From: Elusimicrobiota bacterium
GTDB lineage: Bacteria > Elusimicrobiota > Elusimicrobia > JACQJN01
Direction: 5' to 3'
NCBI GenBank assembly: GCA_016205045.1
Contig: JACQJM010000014.1
Coordinates: 1 to 5,481, forward strand
DNA: 5,481 nucleotides
Translations under genes and position numbers: made by a program
The notes under the pieces: model-generated
Database searches by the model: none
Told to the model about the DNA's origin: nothing
The model's input: the letters and a program-made list of their open reading frames with translations, nothing else
Shown: positions 1 through 5,481 of the stretch, one piece after another
Layout of the letters: each line of letters begins with the position of its first letter
How positions within the stretch are numbered: position 1 is the stretch's first letter

Positions 1-59
1 CTAGCAGGGGATGGGTGGAGTGAGGGAAGCCGAGGGGCGAACCGGGAGGCAGGACCCCT

Positions 60-72
60 GGGCAAAATGCCC
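60..72 (+). other. Small perfect hairpin, possible end of an upstream transcript
   Basis: GGGCA (60-64) and TGCCC (68-72) are exact reverse complements around an AAA loop, followed by TGAAATTTTC. A GC-rich stem with a T-containing 3' side resembles a weak intrinsic terminator, but the stem has only 5 base pairs and there is no clean T run. It could end transcription entering from the left of the window, or it could be chance. Confidence 0.25.
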
Positions 73-98
73 TGAAATTTTCGGCACACCCAATGTTC

Positions 99-157
99 AG
101 CCCTTAGACCTATTAGCTTCTAGGTCTAAAAGCGGGGGGTTCGTGGGACCAAGGGCT
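99..157 (+). promoter_or_regulatory. Nested inverted repeats, candidate three-way-junction leader RNA of the protease gene
   Basis: Three stems nest inside each other. The outer stem pairs AGCCCTT (99-105) with AAGGGCT (151-157), 7 perfect pairs. Inside it TTAGACCTA (104-112) pairs with TAGGTCTAA (121-129), 9 perfect pairs around an 8-base loop; the two stems compete for positions 104-105. A third stem pairs GGTTC (138-142) with GGACC (146-150) around GTG, including one G-U pair, and abuts the outer stem. The linker 130-137 is purine-rich. The element lies 80 bases before the start codon, so if transcribed it is part of the 5' UTR. I compared it by eye with the cobalamin and cyclic-di-GMP riboswitch consensus sequences and found no match. 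Folding is seen in the sequence; a regulatory role is inferred. Alternatives are a DNA-level operator or chance. Confidence 0.4.
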
Positions 158-172
158 TATGTGTGAAAAGGC

Positions 173-205
173 CTCGTTTGAGTAAAATCAACGAGTTATC
201 TTATT
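173..205 (+). promoter_or_regulatory. Bulged hairpin with U-rich 3' side in the protease leader
   Basis: CTCGTT (173-178) pairs perfectly with AACGAG (190-195). After skipping T179 the stem continues with GA (180-181) against TC (188-189), closing a GTAAAA loop. The next bases, TTATCTTATT (196-205), are U-rich but interrupted. An aptamer-like fold followed by a hairpin with a U-rich tail is the usual order for a transcriptional switch. Segment 173-179 can also pair with the ribosome binding site at 225-231 in six of seven positions, so a translational role is equally open. Functional interpretation is inference. Confidence 0.3.
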
Positions 206-224
206 CCACTATTGGCGGATTAAC

Positions 225-231
225 AAAGGAG
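225..231 (+). promoter_or_regulatory. Ribosome binding site of the protease gene
   Basis: AAAGGAG ends five bases before the ATG at 237. It is a near-consensus Shine-Dalgarno at good spacing and fixes the start codon. GGAG (228-231) and CTCC (233-236) form a dyad around a single A; a one-base loop cannot fold, so this dyad is not taken as a hairpin. Confidence 0.85.
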
Positions 232-236
232 ACTCC

Positions 237-3200
237 ATGAATCGGTTGCGTAAATTTTTCTCGTTGGGCTTGGCCTCTATTTTTGTTGTGACCTCATCTG
301 GTTTGGGCGGGACTCAAGCTTGGGCACAGGCTGTTTCCCGAAAGGGATCCGTGGTTGGTCCCCTCAGCGCTCTCACCGTTTCAGTTGCAGGGTTTAAGTC
401 CCCTGGTTTTATCCTAACTCCCCTCCCTCAATTCCAGGGAGAAGCAGTCTCTCCCGTTGTTTCTCGCACTCCTGCTTCTGTTTCTCTCGCCCGGCCCATG
501 ATTTCCCGAGGGATTTCTTTGATTCCTATTTCTGAAGGGAATGCAGGAAAGATTCGCCATTCGGAAAGCGATTTTAGCAGGATGTCTGAAGGGTTGGACC
601 ATTTGTTCACGGGAAAGAGGCCGGGAAAACAGGATTTTAGAGCGGTTGAATCGGTTCGGAGTGGTTCTGTGATTTTTAACAGCGCTTCAGGAAGCAAGGG
701 TTCCGGCTCTTCTCGAGGTCGTTCTTCCAACAGGGGAAGTGCGTCGAAGGGACAGTCGGGTTCCTCGGGTTCTTCCTCTTCTCGAAAAGATTTATTGGCA
801 CGGTGGAAGGGATTAATGGAATCGCTCCAGAGATCGACCAGCAGGATCACTCAGCTGGAAGGCATCTTGGGCACGCACAATATCCACGCGGCTTTGGAGC
901 GTGACGTCGCTGCTCACAATGAGGCCGCCGCAGAGACCAGAGGAAAGATTGATAAAGAGAAGGAAAGATTGTCCGCGCTGAATCGAGAGCTTTCTCAGGT
1001 GAATGCCGCGCTCCGGGAAGTGGGATACCCACTAAAATCTGCCGTAGGTTTTGAGGCCGTGGAGGGTGCTTCCCAGGCTTCGGGGTGGGATTTGCCTGAC
1101 TCTCCAGGCTCTGGAGTGGGGAAGCCCCAACCCAACCCAAACAATCCGATTAAAGGAGTGCCGGGCAATATTTGGAAAAAATTTTACGGCCGCGGGTTCG
1201 ATTTGTCGGTGGAAGGGGGGAAGCCGGTTCGAGTGGTGGGTCGCTGGACGGAACGCGAGTTGGACCTGGGGAAATTAGGTCTCTGGGTGGGCTTAAAGGA
1301 GGAGAAGCTGCAAGCCACTTACCAGGGCAATCCTCTCAGTGAAGAGGATTTTCTCAAGTGGTTAGAGATAGCGGAAATGTTCACCTTGGAAAAACTTCCT
1401 GAGCCACCCCCGCTCAACGAGTCAGAAAAGAAAATCGGATTGGCAGGGGCGAAGTTGTATTCCTGGGGGGTTCCTCCGCATGTCTTGAACAGTTCCATGC
1501 GAATACAGTACAAGTACGATCCCGAGAAACATAGGGCGGTCTTGGATCCGCATGTGTTCCTTTATACCTTTAAGCAGGGAATGCCCATGGCTACTCCCGA
1601 AGGTCTCTTGATGGTTCAGTTTTTGGAGAAATTGGGGAAGGAGAAAGCTAAACTCCTCACTCCCATAGAACTTCATTCCTTGGCGTATCTTTTCCATGAA
1701 CAGGTGGTTCCGTGGTCTCAATACAGTCCAGAGGGAGCACAGAAGGTTTTGGATCAACTGTTTGAGAGGTTTGAAAAAGGAAAGGTGGTGGGACCTCTTC
1801 TGGCGGATACCGTGGGAATCGATATGGAGAATTCTCCCTTTGATCTGGCCCAAAACTTGCGTGCAGGATTTGAGCAGTTTAGAAATCGCATGACGGTTGC
1901 GGTTGTGGGAAACTCGGATAAATTGGATTTTCTGCTGGGCTTTGCCCAAGCCATTCGGTTTGCTTGGACCGTGATGAGCCCAGATCCCAAAGAAAATAAT
2001 TTCAGGGCCGTAACCCACCGGGATGGTATTTCCTACATGAAATTTACCGGTTGGGCAAACGCCCGGTTCCTCTGGAGATTCTTACCCCTGGGGCAGACGT
2101 TTTTGTACATGGGTTTAGACAAAGCGGTGGAGGAGATCGTTCAGAGAGAAATTCGTGGCCGGCCCATGGGGGTGGCGGATGCAGGCTGGGCGGACCCTAC
2201 CCATCCCGATTTAGTAAAAGATGTGGTGCTTCTGGACCGATCCGGGAATGTGGTTTCACTGGAAGAAGTGGTGTCGGGGCCCCAAGATATTTCGGCGCCC
2301 CCTGTAAAAAAAGATTCCGAGGGAAAGGAAGACGCTAAAGATGAAAAGGATAAGGCTACGGTTCGCACAGGCCGAGAGTATTTAAGAGTGGATTCTCATG
2401 CGACGGCGGTGGCGACGCCCATGGCCTTAGCCGCGCAAATTTTAGGGACTCAAGTTTTTTCGGTGGATCTGCCCGGATTCAGAGGAGATTTGGACGTGGT
2501 TCCTCCCGGGGTGGATCCAGGGGATCACTTCTACCAAGAATTTGAACGGGCAATGACCGCTGCCATCGAGAAGGGGGCAGCCGTGTTCAACTTTAGTTGG
2601 GGAGGGCCGCCGGATTCCCGTCTCCATAAGTTCCTCGATGAGATGCATGAGAAGCGTGGAGTTTTATTTACCGATGCCTTTGGTAATTCGGGGCCTGGTT
2701 TTTTAGGACAGGGAACTTCTCCTTCCTATGCCAATTCCATCGTGAATGTGGGAGGGGAAGATGGAATGGGGCGGGTGGCGAGCTTCACCTCAGCCGGTGG
2801 TTTCGCTCAAACCTGGGATGGGAATATCCGGTTCATGCCCACCCTGGCTACCCCGGCCGGTTTTTTTGGAGCGAATGGAACTGACCGCATCACTGAAAAT
2901 CCTGACCTGGGGATGAACTTCTTTCCGGGGAGCAATGGGCGGTATGTATTTGTTAAAGGAACTTCCTTCTCTGATCCTATTCATGTGACTCAACTCAGTA
3001 TGTTGGCGGCTATCGTGGAGCATGAGGCCAAGGAATTTCTTTCCGGCAAAGGGGTGGTGGTGACGAGCGAAGGTTTGCGCGGCCTGGCTAAACTGAGCCT
3101 GGGATTAGCCCAGAAGGCTTTTGAAGAGACCGCGGAGATGTTGCCGGGGGAACCAGCGTTTTATCAGGGCCAGGGAAGGACCCGTTACGAAAAAGCACGT

Positions 3201-3287
3201 CAGTGGGTTCAGGAAAATTTAAAATCTGCCATTACCCAGCAAGGCTTTTTAGATCAACCTCCTTCTCAGGAAAAAACATCTTCTTAG
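237..3287 (+). CDS. Secreted subtilisin-family (S8) serine protease with long N-terminal region
   Basis: Endopeptidase of the S8 subtilase family, predicted to be exported and to act outside the cytoplasm; substrate unknown. The start follows a strong Shine-Dalgarno and gives a classical signal peptide: basic MNRLRK, a hydrophobic stretch to about residue 25, and likely cleavage after AQA (30-32). Next come a Ser/Val/Pro-rich stretch (33-100), a Ser/Gly/Arg-rich linker (about 149-183), a Glu/Lys/Ala-rich probable coiled coil (185-262), and an unassigned region (about 300-620). The protease domain spans about 640-990. Asp648 lies in VADAGW, followed by THPDL; His721 in DSHATAVAT; FNFSWGG (784-790) is the usual strand after His; Asn817 of the oxyanion hole is in FGNSGPG; Ser910 is in GTSFSDP. 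GQGRTRYEKA (978-987) matches the usual domain end. All catalytic residues are present, but the motifs depart from the HGTHVAG and GTSMAxPH consensus. The 1016 residues contain no cysteine. A Lys/Glu/Asp-rich insert (691-707) separates Asp from His. No cell-wall sorting or C-terminal membrane signal is visible. Family assignment is firm; the role is unknown. Confidence 0.93.
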   Translation: MNRLRKFFSLGLASIFVVTSSGLGGTQAWAQAVSRKGSVVGPLSALTVSVAGFKSPGFILTPLPQFQGEAVSPVVSRTPASVSLARPMISRGISLIPISEGNAGKIRHSESDFSRMSEGLDHLFTGKRPGKQDFRAVESVRSGSVIFNSASGSKGSGSSRGRSSNRGSASKGQSGSSGSSSSRKDLLARWKGLMESLQRSTSRITQLEGILGTHNIHAALERDVAAHNEAAAETRGKIDKEKERLSALNRELSQVNAALREVGYPLKSAVGFEAVEGASQASGWDLPDSPGSGVGKPQPNPNNPIKGVPGNIWKKFYGRGFDLSVEGGKPVRVVGRWTERELDLGKLGLWVGLKEEKLQATYQGNPLSEEDFLKWLEIAEMFTLEKLPEPPPLNESEKKIGLAGAKLYSWGVPPHVLNSSMRIQYKYDPEKHRAVLDPHVFLYTFKQGMPMATPEGLLMVQFLEKLGKEKAKLLTPIELHSLAYLFHEQVVPWSQYSPEGAQKVLDQLFERFEKGKVVGPLLADTVGIDMENSPFDLAQNLRAGFEQFRNRMTVAVVGNSDKLDFLLGFAQAIRFAWTVMSPDPKENNFRAVTHRDGISYMKFTGWANARFLWRFLPLGQTFLYMGLDKAVEEIVQREIRGRPMGVADAGWADPTHPDLVKDVVLLDRSGNVVSLEEVVSGPQDISAPPVKKDSEGKEDAKDEKDKATVRTGREYLRVDSHATAVATPMALAAQILGTQVFSVDLPGFRGDLDVVPPGVDPGDHFYQEFERAMTAAIEKGAAVFNFSWGGPPDSRLHKFLDEMHEKRGVLFTDAFGNSGPGFLGQGTSPSYANSIVNVGGEDGMGRVASFTSAGGFAQTWDGNIRFMPTLATPAGFFGANGTDRITENPDLGMNFFPGSNGRYVFVKGTSFSDPIHVTQLSMLAAIVEHEAKEFLSGKGVVVTSEGLRGLAKLSLGLAQKAFEETAEMLPGEPAFYQGQGRTRYEKARQWVQENLKSAITQQGFLDQPPSQEKTSS

Positions 3288-3291
3288 GAAA
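3262..3291 (+). repeat. Short imperfect direct repeat spanning the protease stop codon
   Basis: CTTCTCAGGAAA (3262-3273) recurs as CTTCTTAGGAAA (3280-3291), 11 of 12 identical at an 18-base period, hence in frame. The only difference turns CAG (Gln) in the first copy into the TAG stop in the second. The repeat is short and may be coincidental. Confidence 0.4.
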
Positions 3292-3302
3292 GGCGTCCCA
3301 AT

Positions 3303-5300
3303 CTATTTTTTAACCGGGGTTCCTGCCCGCATCTCTTTAAGCTCAAACAGCTGATCCCGCAATACCGCCGCCAGCTCGAAATCCAGGTTGTCCGCCGCCT
3401 CCGTCATCTTTTTCTCTATTTCTTTTATGAAGAGAGGGATATTTTTCTTGGAGAGAGGCTTGGACTCCACATCCCGAATCAGGGAAAGCCCTTCTCGCTT
3501 AGCCTCGTACTGAAACTCCTCCAGTTCTTGGACCGCTTTCTGGATGCTGCGGGGAGTGATCTTGTGTCGTCGGTTGTACTCCTCCTGTTTTTTGCGGCGG
3601 CGGTCCATCTCGCTCAAGGCTCGTTTCATGGAGCCGGTCATCTGATTGGCATACAGGATCACCCGTCCGTTTACATTGCGGGCGGCACGTCCCGCAATCT
3701 GAATGAGGGTCGTCTCGCTTCTTAAGAACCCCTCGTTGTCGGCATCCAGAATGGCTACAAGAGCCACCTCGGGAAGATCCAGGCCTTCCCGAAGCAGATT
3801 GATGCCCACCAGAACGTCAAACAACCCCTTTCTGAGGTCTTTAAGAATTTCCACGCGGGTTAAAGCATCGATATCTGAGTGAAGATAGCGAACCCTTAAT
3901 TTTTTTTCGGTCAAATAGGAGGCCAGATCTTCTGCGGTCTTTTTGGTGAGGGTGGTCACCAAAACACGCTCTTTTCTCGCGGTGACCTTTTGGATTTCTC
4001 CAATGAGGTGCGGGATTTGGCCTTCTGTAGGATGGAGGGTGACCGCCGGGTCCACCAATCCTGTAGGCCGAATCACCTGCTCCACCACCAAACCTTGAGA
4101 CTTTTGGAGTTCGTAGGGTCCCGGAGTGGCCGAGACGTAAACGGTTTGGTTGACCAAACTTTCGAATTCATTGAACTTTAAGGGGCGGTTGTCCATAGCG
4201 GAAGGAAGCCTAAACCCATACTCCACCAGAACTTCTTTTCGAGCCCTGTCCCCCTCGTACATTCCCCGCACCTGAGGGAGGGAGACATGGGATTCATCTA
4301 TGATCACGAAGACATCTTTAGGAAAATAGTCTAAAAGACAGAAAGGCCTATCCCCGGGTTGACGGCCGGAGAGAGGACGGGAGTAGTTCTCGATCCCATG
4401 GCAAAATCCCAGTTCCCTCATCATTTCCATATCGTAATGGGTCCTTTGTTCCAAACGCTGGGCTTCAAGAAGTTTGCCTCGAGATTTGAAATATCCTAAG
4501 CGCTCTTGAAGTTCCTGATCGATAACGTGCAGAGCCCTTTCAAGTTCCGGTGGGGTGGTGACGAAGTGTTTGGCGGGATAAATCCAAAGAGATTTGAGGG
4601 AGGTCAGTTTTTTTCCGGTCAGAGGGTGTATTTCCCAAAGATTTTTTAGGGTATCTCCTTGAAGTTCCACCCGCACGGCCGTTTCCGCGTAGGCAGGGAA
4701 GATATCCAGCACATTTCCTTTGACTCTAAATTTTCCCCGTTTGAATTCCACCTCATTTCTCTCGTAGTGAAGCTGGATCAAATTTTCCAGAATTTTTCCC
4801 CGCGGTTGTATGGTTCCCGTTTCCAGGGGTAGGCAGAGAGATTTGTAATTTTCAGGAGAACCGATGTTGTAGATGCAGGAGACCGAGGCCACCACGATCA
4901 CGTCCCGGCGCGAGATCAGGGAACTGGTGGCCTTAAGTCTCAAGCGATCTATTTGATCGTTGACCGCGGAGTCCTTTTCAATATAAAGATCGGTTTGGGG
5001 AATATAGGCCTCCGGCTGGTAATAGTCATAATAGGAAATGAAGAACTCCACCGCATTTTTAGGAAAAAAGGATTTGAACTCGGCATACAGCTGGGCCGCC
5101 AGGACCTTGTTGGGGGCCACGACCAGGGTGGGGCGGTTAATCTGAGCAATGACGTTGGAAATAGTGTAGGTTTTACCGCTGCCCGTGACCCCCAGGAGAA
5201 CTTGGTGTTTTCGATTCTCTTGGATGCCGCGGATGATCTCCTGGATCGCCTGGGGCTGATCCCCGGCAGGGTGGAAAGGAGAGCTCAATTTGAAGGCCAT
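3303..5300 (-). CDS. uvrB: UvrABC excinuclease subunit B (damage-verifying helicase)
   Basis: UvrB receives damaged DNA from UvrA, verifies the lesion with its ATP-dependent helicase fold and recruits UvrC for dual incision; cytoplasmic, nucleotide excision repair. Numbering here is from the ATG at 5300, giving 665 residues, close to E. coli UvrB at 673. Visible in order: MAFKLSSPFHPAGDQPQAI, the conserved N-terminus; Walker A GVTGSGKT with Lys43; the aromatic beta-hairpin YYDYYQPEAY (90-99) that clamps DNA; Walker B DESH (335-338); SATPG (390-394); LHSDID (473-478); GINLLREGLDLPE (499-511); motif VI QIAGRAAR (534-541) with the arginine-finger region; and a C-terminal UVR domain (about 621-656) that contacts UvrC or UvrA. 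An in-frame ATG at 5345 would add 15 residues, MRSYSLWFLDIILKP, that family members lack. Neither start has a Shine-Dalgarno, and the best promoter lies inside that extension, so the inner start is preferred. Oddities are QIAGRAAR in place of the usual QTIGRAAR and IYNIGSPE where IYGLGSPE is usual. No other uvr gene is in the window. Confidence 0.97.
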   Translation of the reverse strand: MAFKLSSPFHPAGDQPQAIQEIIRGIQENRKHQVLLGVTGSGKTYTISNVIAQINRPTLVVAPNKVLAAQLYAEFKSFFPKNAVEFFISYYDYYQPEAYIPQTDLYIEKDSAVNDQIDRLRLKATSSLISRRDVIVVASVSCIYNIGSPENYKSLCLPLETGTIQPRGKILENLIQLHYERNEVEFKRGKFRVKGNVLDIFPAYAETAVRVELQGDTLKNLWEIHPLTGKKLTSLKSLWIYPAKHFVTTPPELERALHVIDQELQERLGYFKSRGKLLEAQRLEQRTHYDMEMMRELGFCHGIENYSRPLSGRQPGDRPFCLLDYFPKDVFVIIDESHVSLPQVRGMYEGDRARKEVLVEYGFRLPSAMDNRPLKFNEFESLVNQTVYVSATPGPYELQKSQGLVVEQVIRPTGLVDPAVTLHPTEGQIPHLIGEIQKVTARKERVLVTTLTKKTAEDLASYLTEKKLRVRYLHSDIDALTRVEILKDLRKGLFDVLVGINLLREGLDLPEVALVAILDADNEGFLRSETTLIQIAGRAARNVNGRVILYANQMTGSMKRALSEMDRRRKKQEEYNRRHKITPRSIQKAVQELEEFQYEAKREGLSLIRDVESKPLSKKNIPLFIKEIEKKMTEAADNLDFELAAVLRDQLFELKEMRAGTPVKK

Positions 5301-5310
5301 AGGTTTTAGG

Positions 5311-5319
5311 ATTATATCA
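5311..5319 (-). promoter_or_regulatory. Extended -10 promoter element for uvrB
   Basis: On the minus strand this reads TGATATAAT: a perfect TATAAT (5316-5311) preceded by TG at the extended -10 position (TGnTATAAT). No good -35 hexamer is found 16-18 bases upstream, which an extended -10 often makes dispensable for housekeeping sigma factors. Transcription would be expected to start near 5304-5306, only about 4-6 bases before the ATG at 5300. No operator such as an E. coli-type LexA box is seen. The motif is seen directly; activity is inferred. Confidence 0.55.
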
Positions 5320-5361
5320 AGAAACCATAGAGAGTACGACCTCATCTACTATCTTGAAATG

Positions 5362-5402
5362 GGGTCCTGTCTGGGGTTATTTGTCGGGTCCTGTCTGTGG
5401 TT
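5362..5402 (+). repeat. Two direct copies of a 17-base G-rich sequence
   Basis: GGGTCCTGTCTGGGGTT (5362-5378) recurs as GGGTCCTGTCTGTGGTT (5386-5402), 16 of 17 identical, 24 bases apart from start to start. The spacers share TTTGT-like sequence. The pair lies behind the uvrB promoter, about 58-98 bases upstream of the predicted transcription start. From memory, G-rich direct repeats of the GGGGTCAGGTC type flank REP-associated (Y1) transposase genes in several phyla; this pair resembles them but differs in sequence, and no transposase is visible in the remaining 80 bases. It could instead be a tandem protein-binding site. Confidence 0.7.
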
Positions 5403-5419
5403 TGTAGCGCAGGGACGTG

Positions 5420-5435
5420 GTGCCATCTGCGGCAC
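5420..5435. repeat. Short inverted repeat in the GC-rich right flank
   Basis: GTGCC (5420-5424) and GGCAC (5431-5435) are exact reverse complements around ATCTGC. The 7-mer TGCGGCA occurs here (5428-5434) and again at the very end of the window (5475-5481), so this may be part of a repeated element cut by the window edge. Five pairs alone are weak evidence. Confidence 0.3.
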
Positions 5436-5447
5436 ACTCTGAGCCTC

Positions 5448-5474
5448 GGGCCGACCATGGGCCAATTGCGGCCC
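5448..5474. repeat. Inverted repeat near the right edge
   Basis: GGGCCG (5448-5453) is the exact reverse complement of CGGCCC (5469-5474), with 15 bases between that include CCATGG. With the 5420-5435 repeat it forms a palindrome-rich, GC-rich tail unlike the AT-richer uvrB upstream sequence. It could belong to a mobile or REP-like element continuing past the window; unproven. Confidence 0.3.
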
Positions 5475-5481
5475 TGCGGCA

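Noticed and set aside
1..75. Open frame from base 1 ending at TGA 73-75, possible tail of an upstream gene
   Set aside because: Only 24 codons, Gly/Arg-rich and unrecognisable; open by chance in G-rich sequence is likely. Longer upstream sequence would settle it.
99..157. A known riboswitch class (cobalamin, cyclic-di-GMP)
   Set aside because: The conserved core sequences of these classes are not present; only the branched shape is suggestive.
160..203. Sigma-70-like promoter for the protease (TAAAAT at 183-188, or TATCTT at 198-203)
   Set aside because: No acceptable -35 hexamer at suitable spacing for either, and both overlap the hairpin.
428..850. Antisense open frame of 140 codons inside the protease gene
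   Set aside because: Low-complexity Glu/Pro-rich translation, explained as the complement of the Ser/Gly/Arg-rich coding stretch; no ribosome binding site.
1422..2018. Antisense open frame of 198 codons inside the protease gene
   Set aside because: No recognisable motif, and the sense strand is clearly coding here.
2306..2312. A7 run as a programmed frameshift site in the protease gene
   Set aside because: A -1 shift meets a stop within about nine codons and loses His721 and Ser910; no stimulatory structure was seen. The uninterrupted frame gives an intact enzyme.
2178..2966. Protease as a catalytically dead pseudoenzyme
   Set aside because: Asp648, His721, Asn817 and Ser910 are all retained in order despite diverged surroundings.
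5301..5345. uvrB start at the ATG at 5345
   Set aside because: The 15 extra residues are not part of the family N-terminus, no Shine-Dalgarno precedes it, and the best promoter lies inside the extension.
5303..5360. SOS (LexA) operator upstream of uvrB
   Set aside because: Neither the CTGT-N8-ACAG nor the GAAC-N4-GTTC pattern is found near the promoter.
5457..5481. Start of a rightward gene at the ATG at 5457
   Set aside because: No ribosome binding site and only eight codons before the edge; it sits in an inverted repeat.

Overview
The window holds two complete, unrelated genes that converge tail to tail, with short non-coding flanks. There are no tRNA or rRNA genes, no CRISPR array and no complete mobile element.

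Layout. Positions 1-236 are non-coding leader. They contain a small hairpin (60-72), a branched set of inverted repeats that could fold into a three-way junction (99-157), a bulged hairpin with a U-rich 3' side (173-205) and a strong ribosome binding site (225-231). Positions 237-3287 (+) encode a 1016-residue secreted serine protease of the subtilisin (S8) family. Its catalytic domain lies in the C-terminal third, behind about 600 residues that I cannot assign to a known domain. Only 15 bases separate its stop from the stop of the next gene. Positions 3303-5300 (-) encode UvrB, the damage-verifying helicase of nucleotide excision repair. A near-perfect extended -10 promoter sits so close to the uvrB start that the mRNA may be almost leaderless. 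Positions 5346-5481 carry two copies of a 17-base G-rich sequence at 24-base spacing, followed by a GC-rich tail with short inverted repeats and no supportable gene.

Organism. This is a bacterium of moderate GC content. A Sec-type signal peptide followed by a long Ser/Val/Pro-rich exported region, plus a diverged subtilase, recalls large exported proteins of uncultivated phyla such as Elusimicrobiota or Omnitrophota. That placement is an impression from protein style only, not a demonstrated assignment. UvrB is universal and well conserved, so it would be the better marker for placement.

How the parts relate. Nothing links the genes functionally: one acts outside the cytoplasm, the other repairs DNA inside it. 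They use different expression signals: a consensus Shine-Dalgarno behind a structured leader for the protease, and no visible Shine-Dalgarno for uvrB. The points most worth following up are the protease leader RNA, the unassigned N-terminal 600 residues of the protease, the possible ultra-short leader of uvrB, and the repeat pair behind uvrB.
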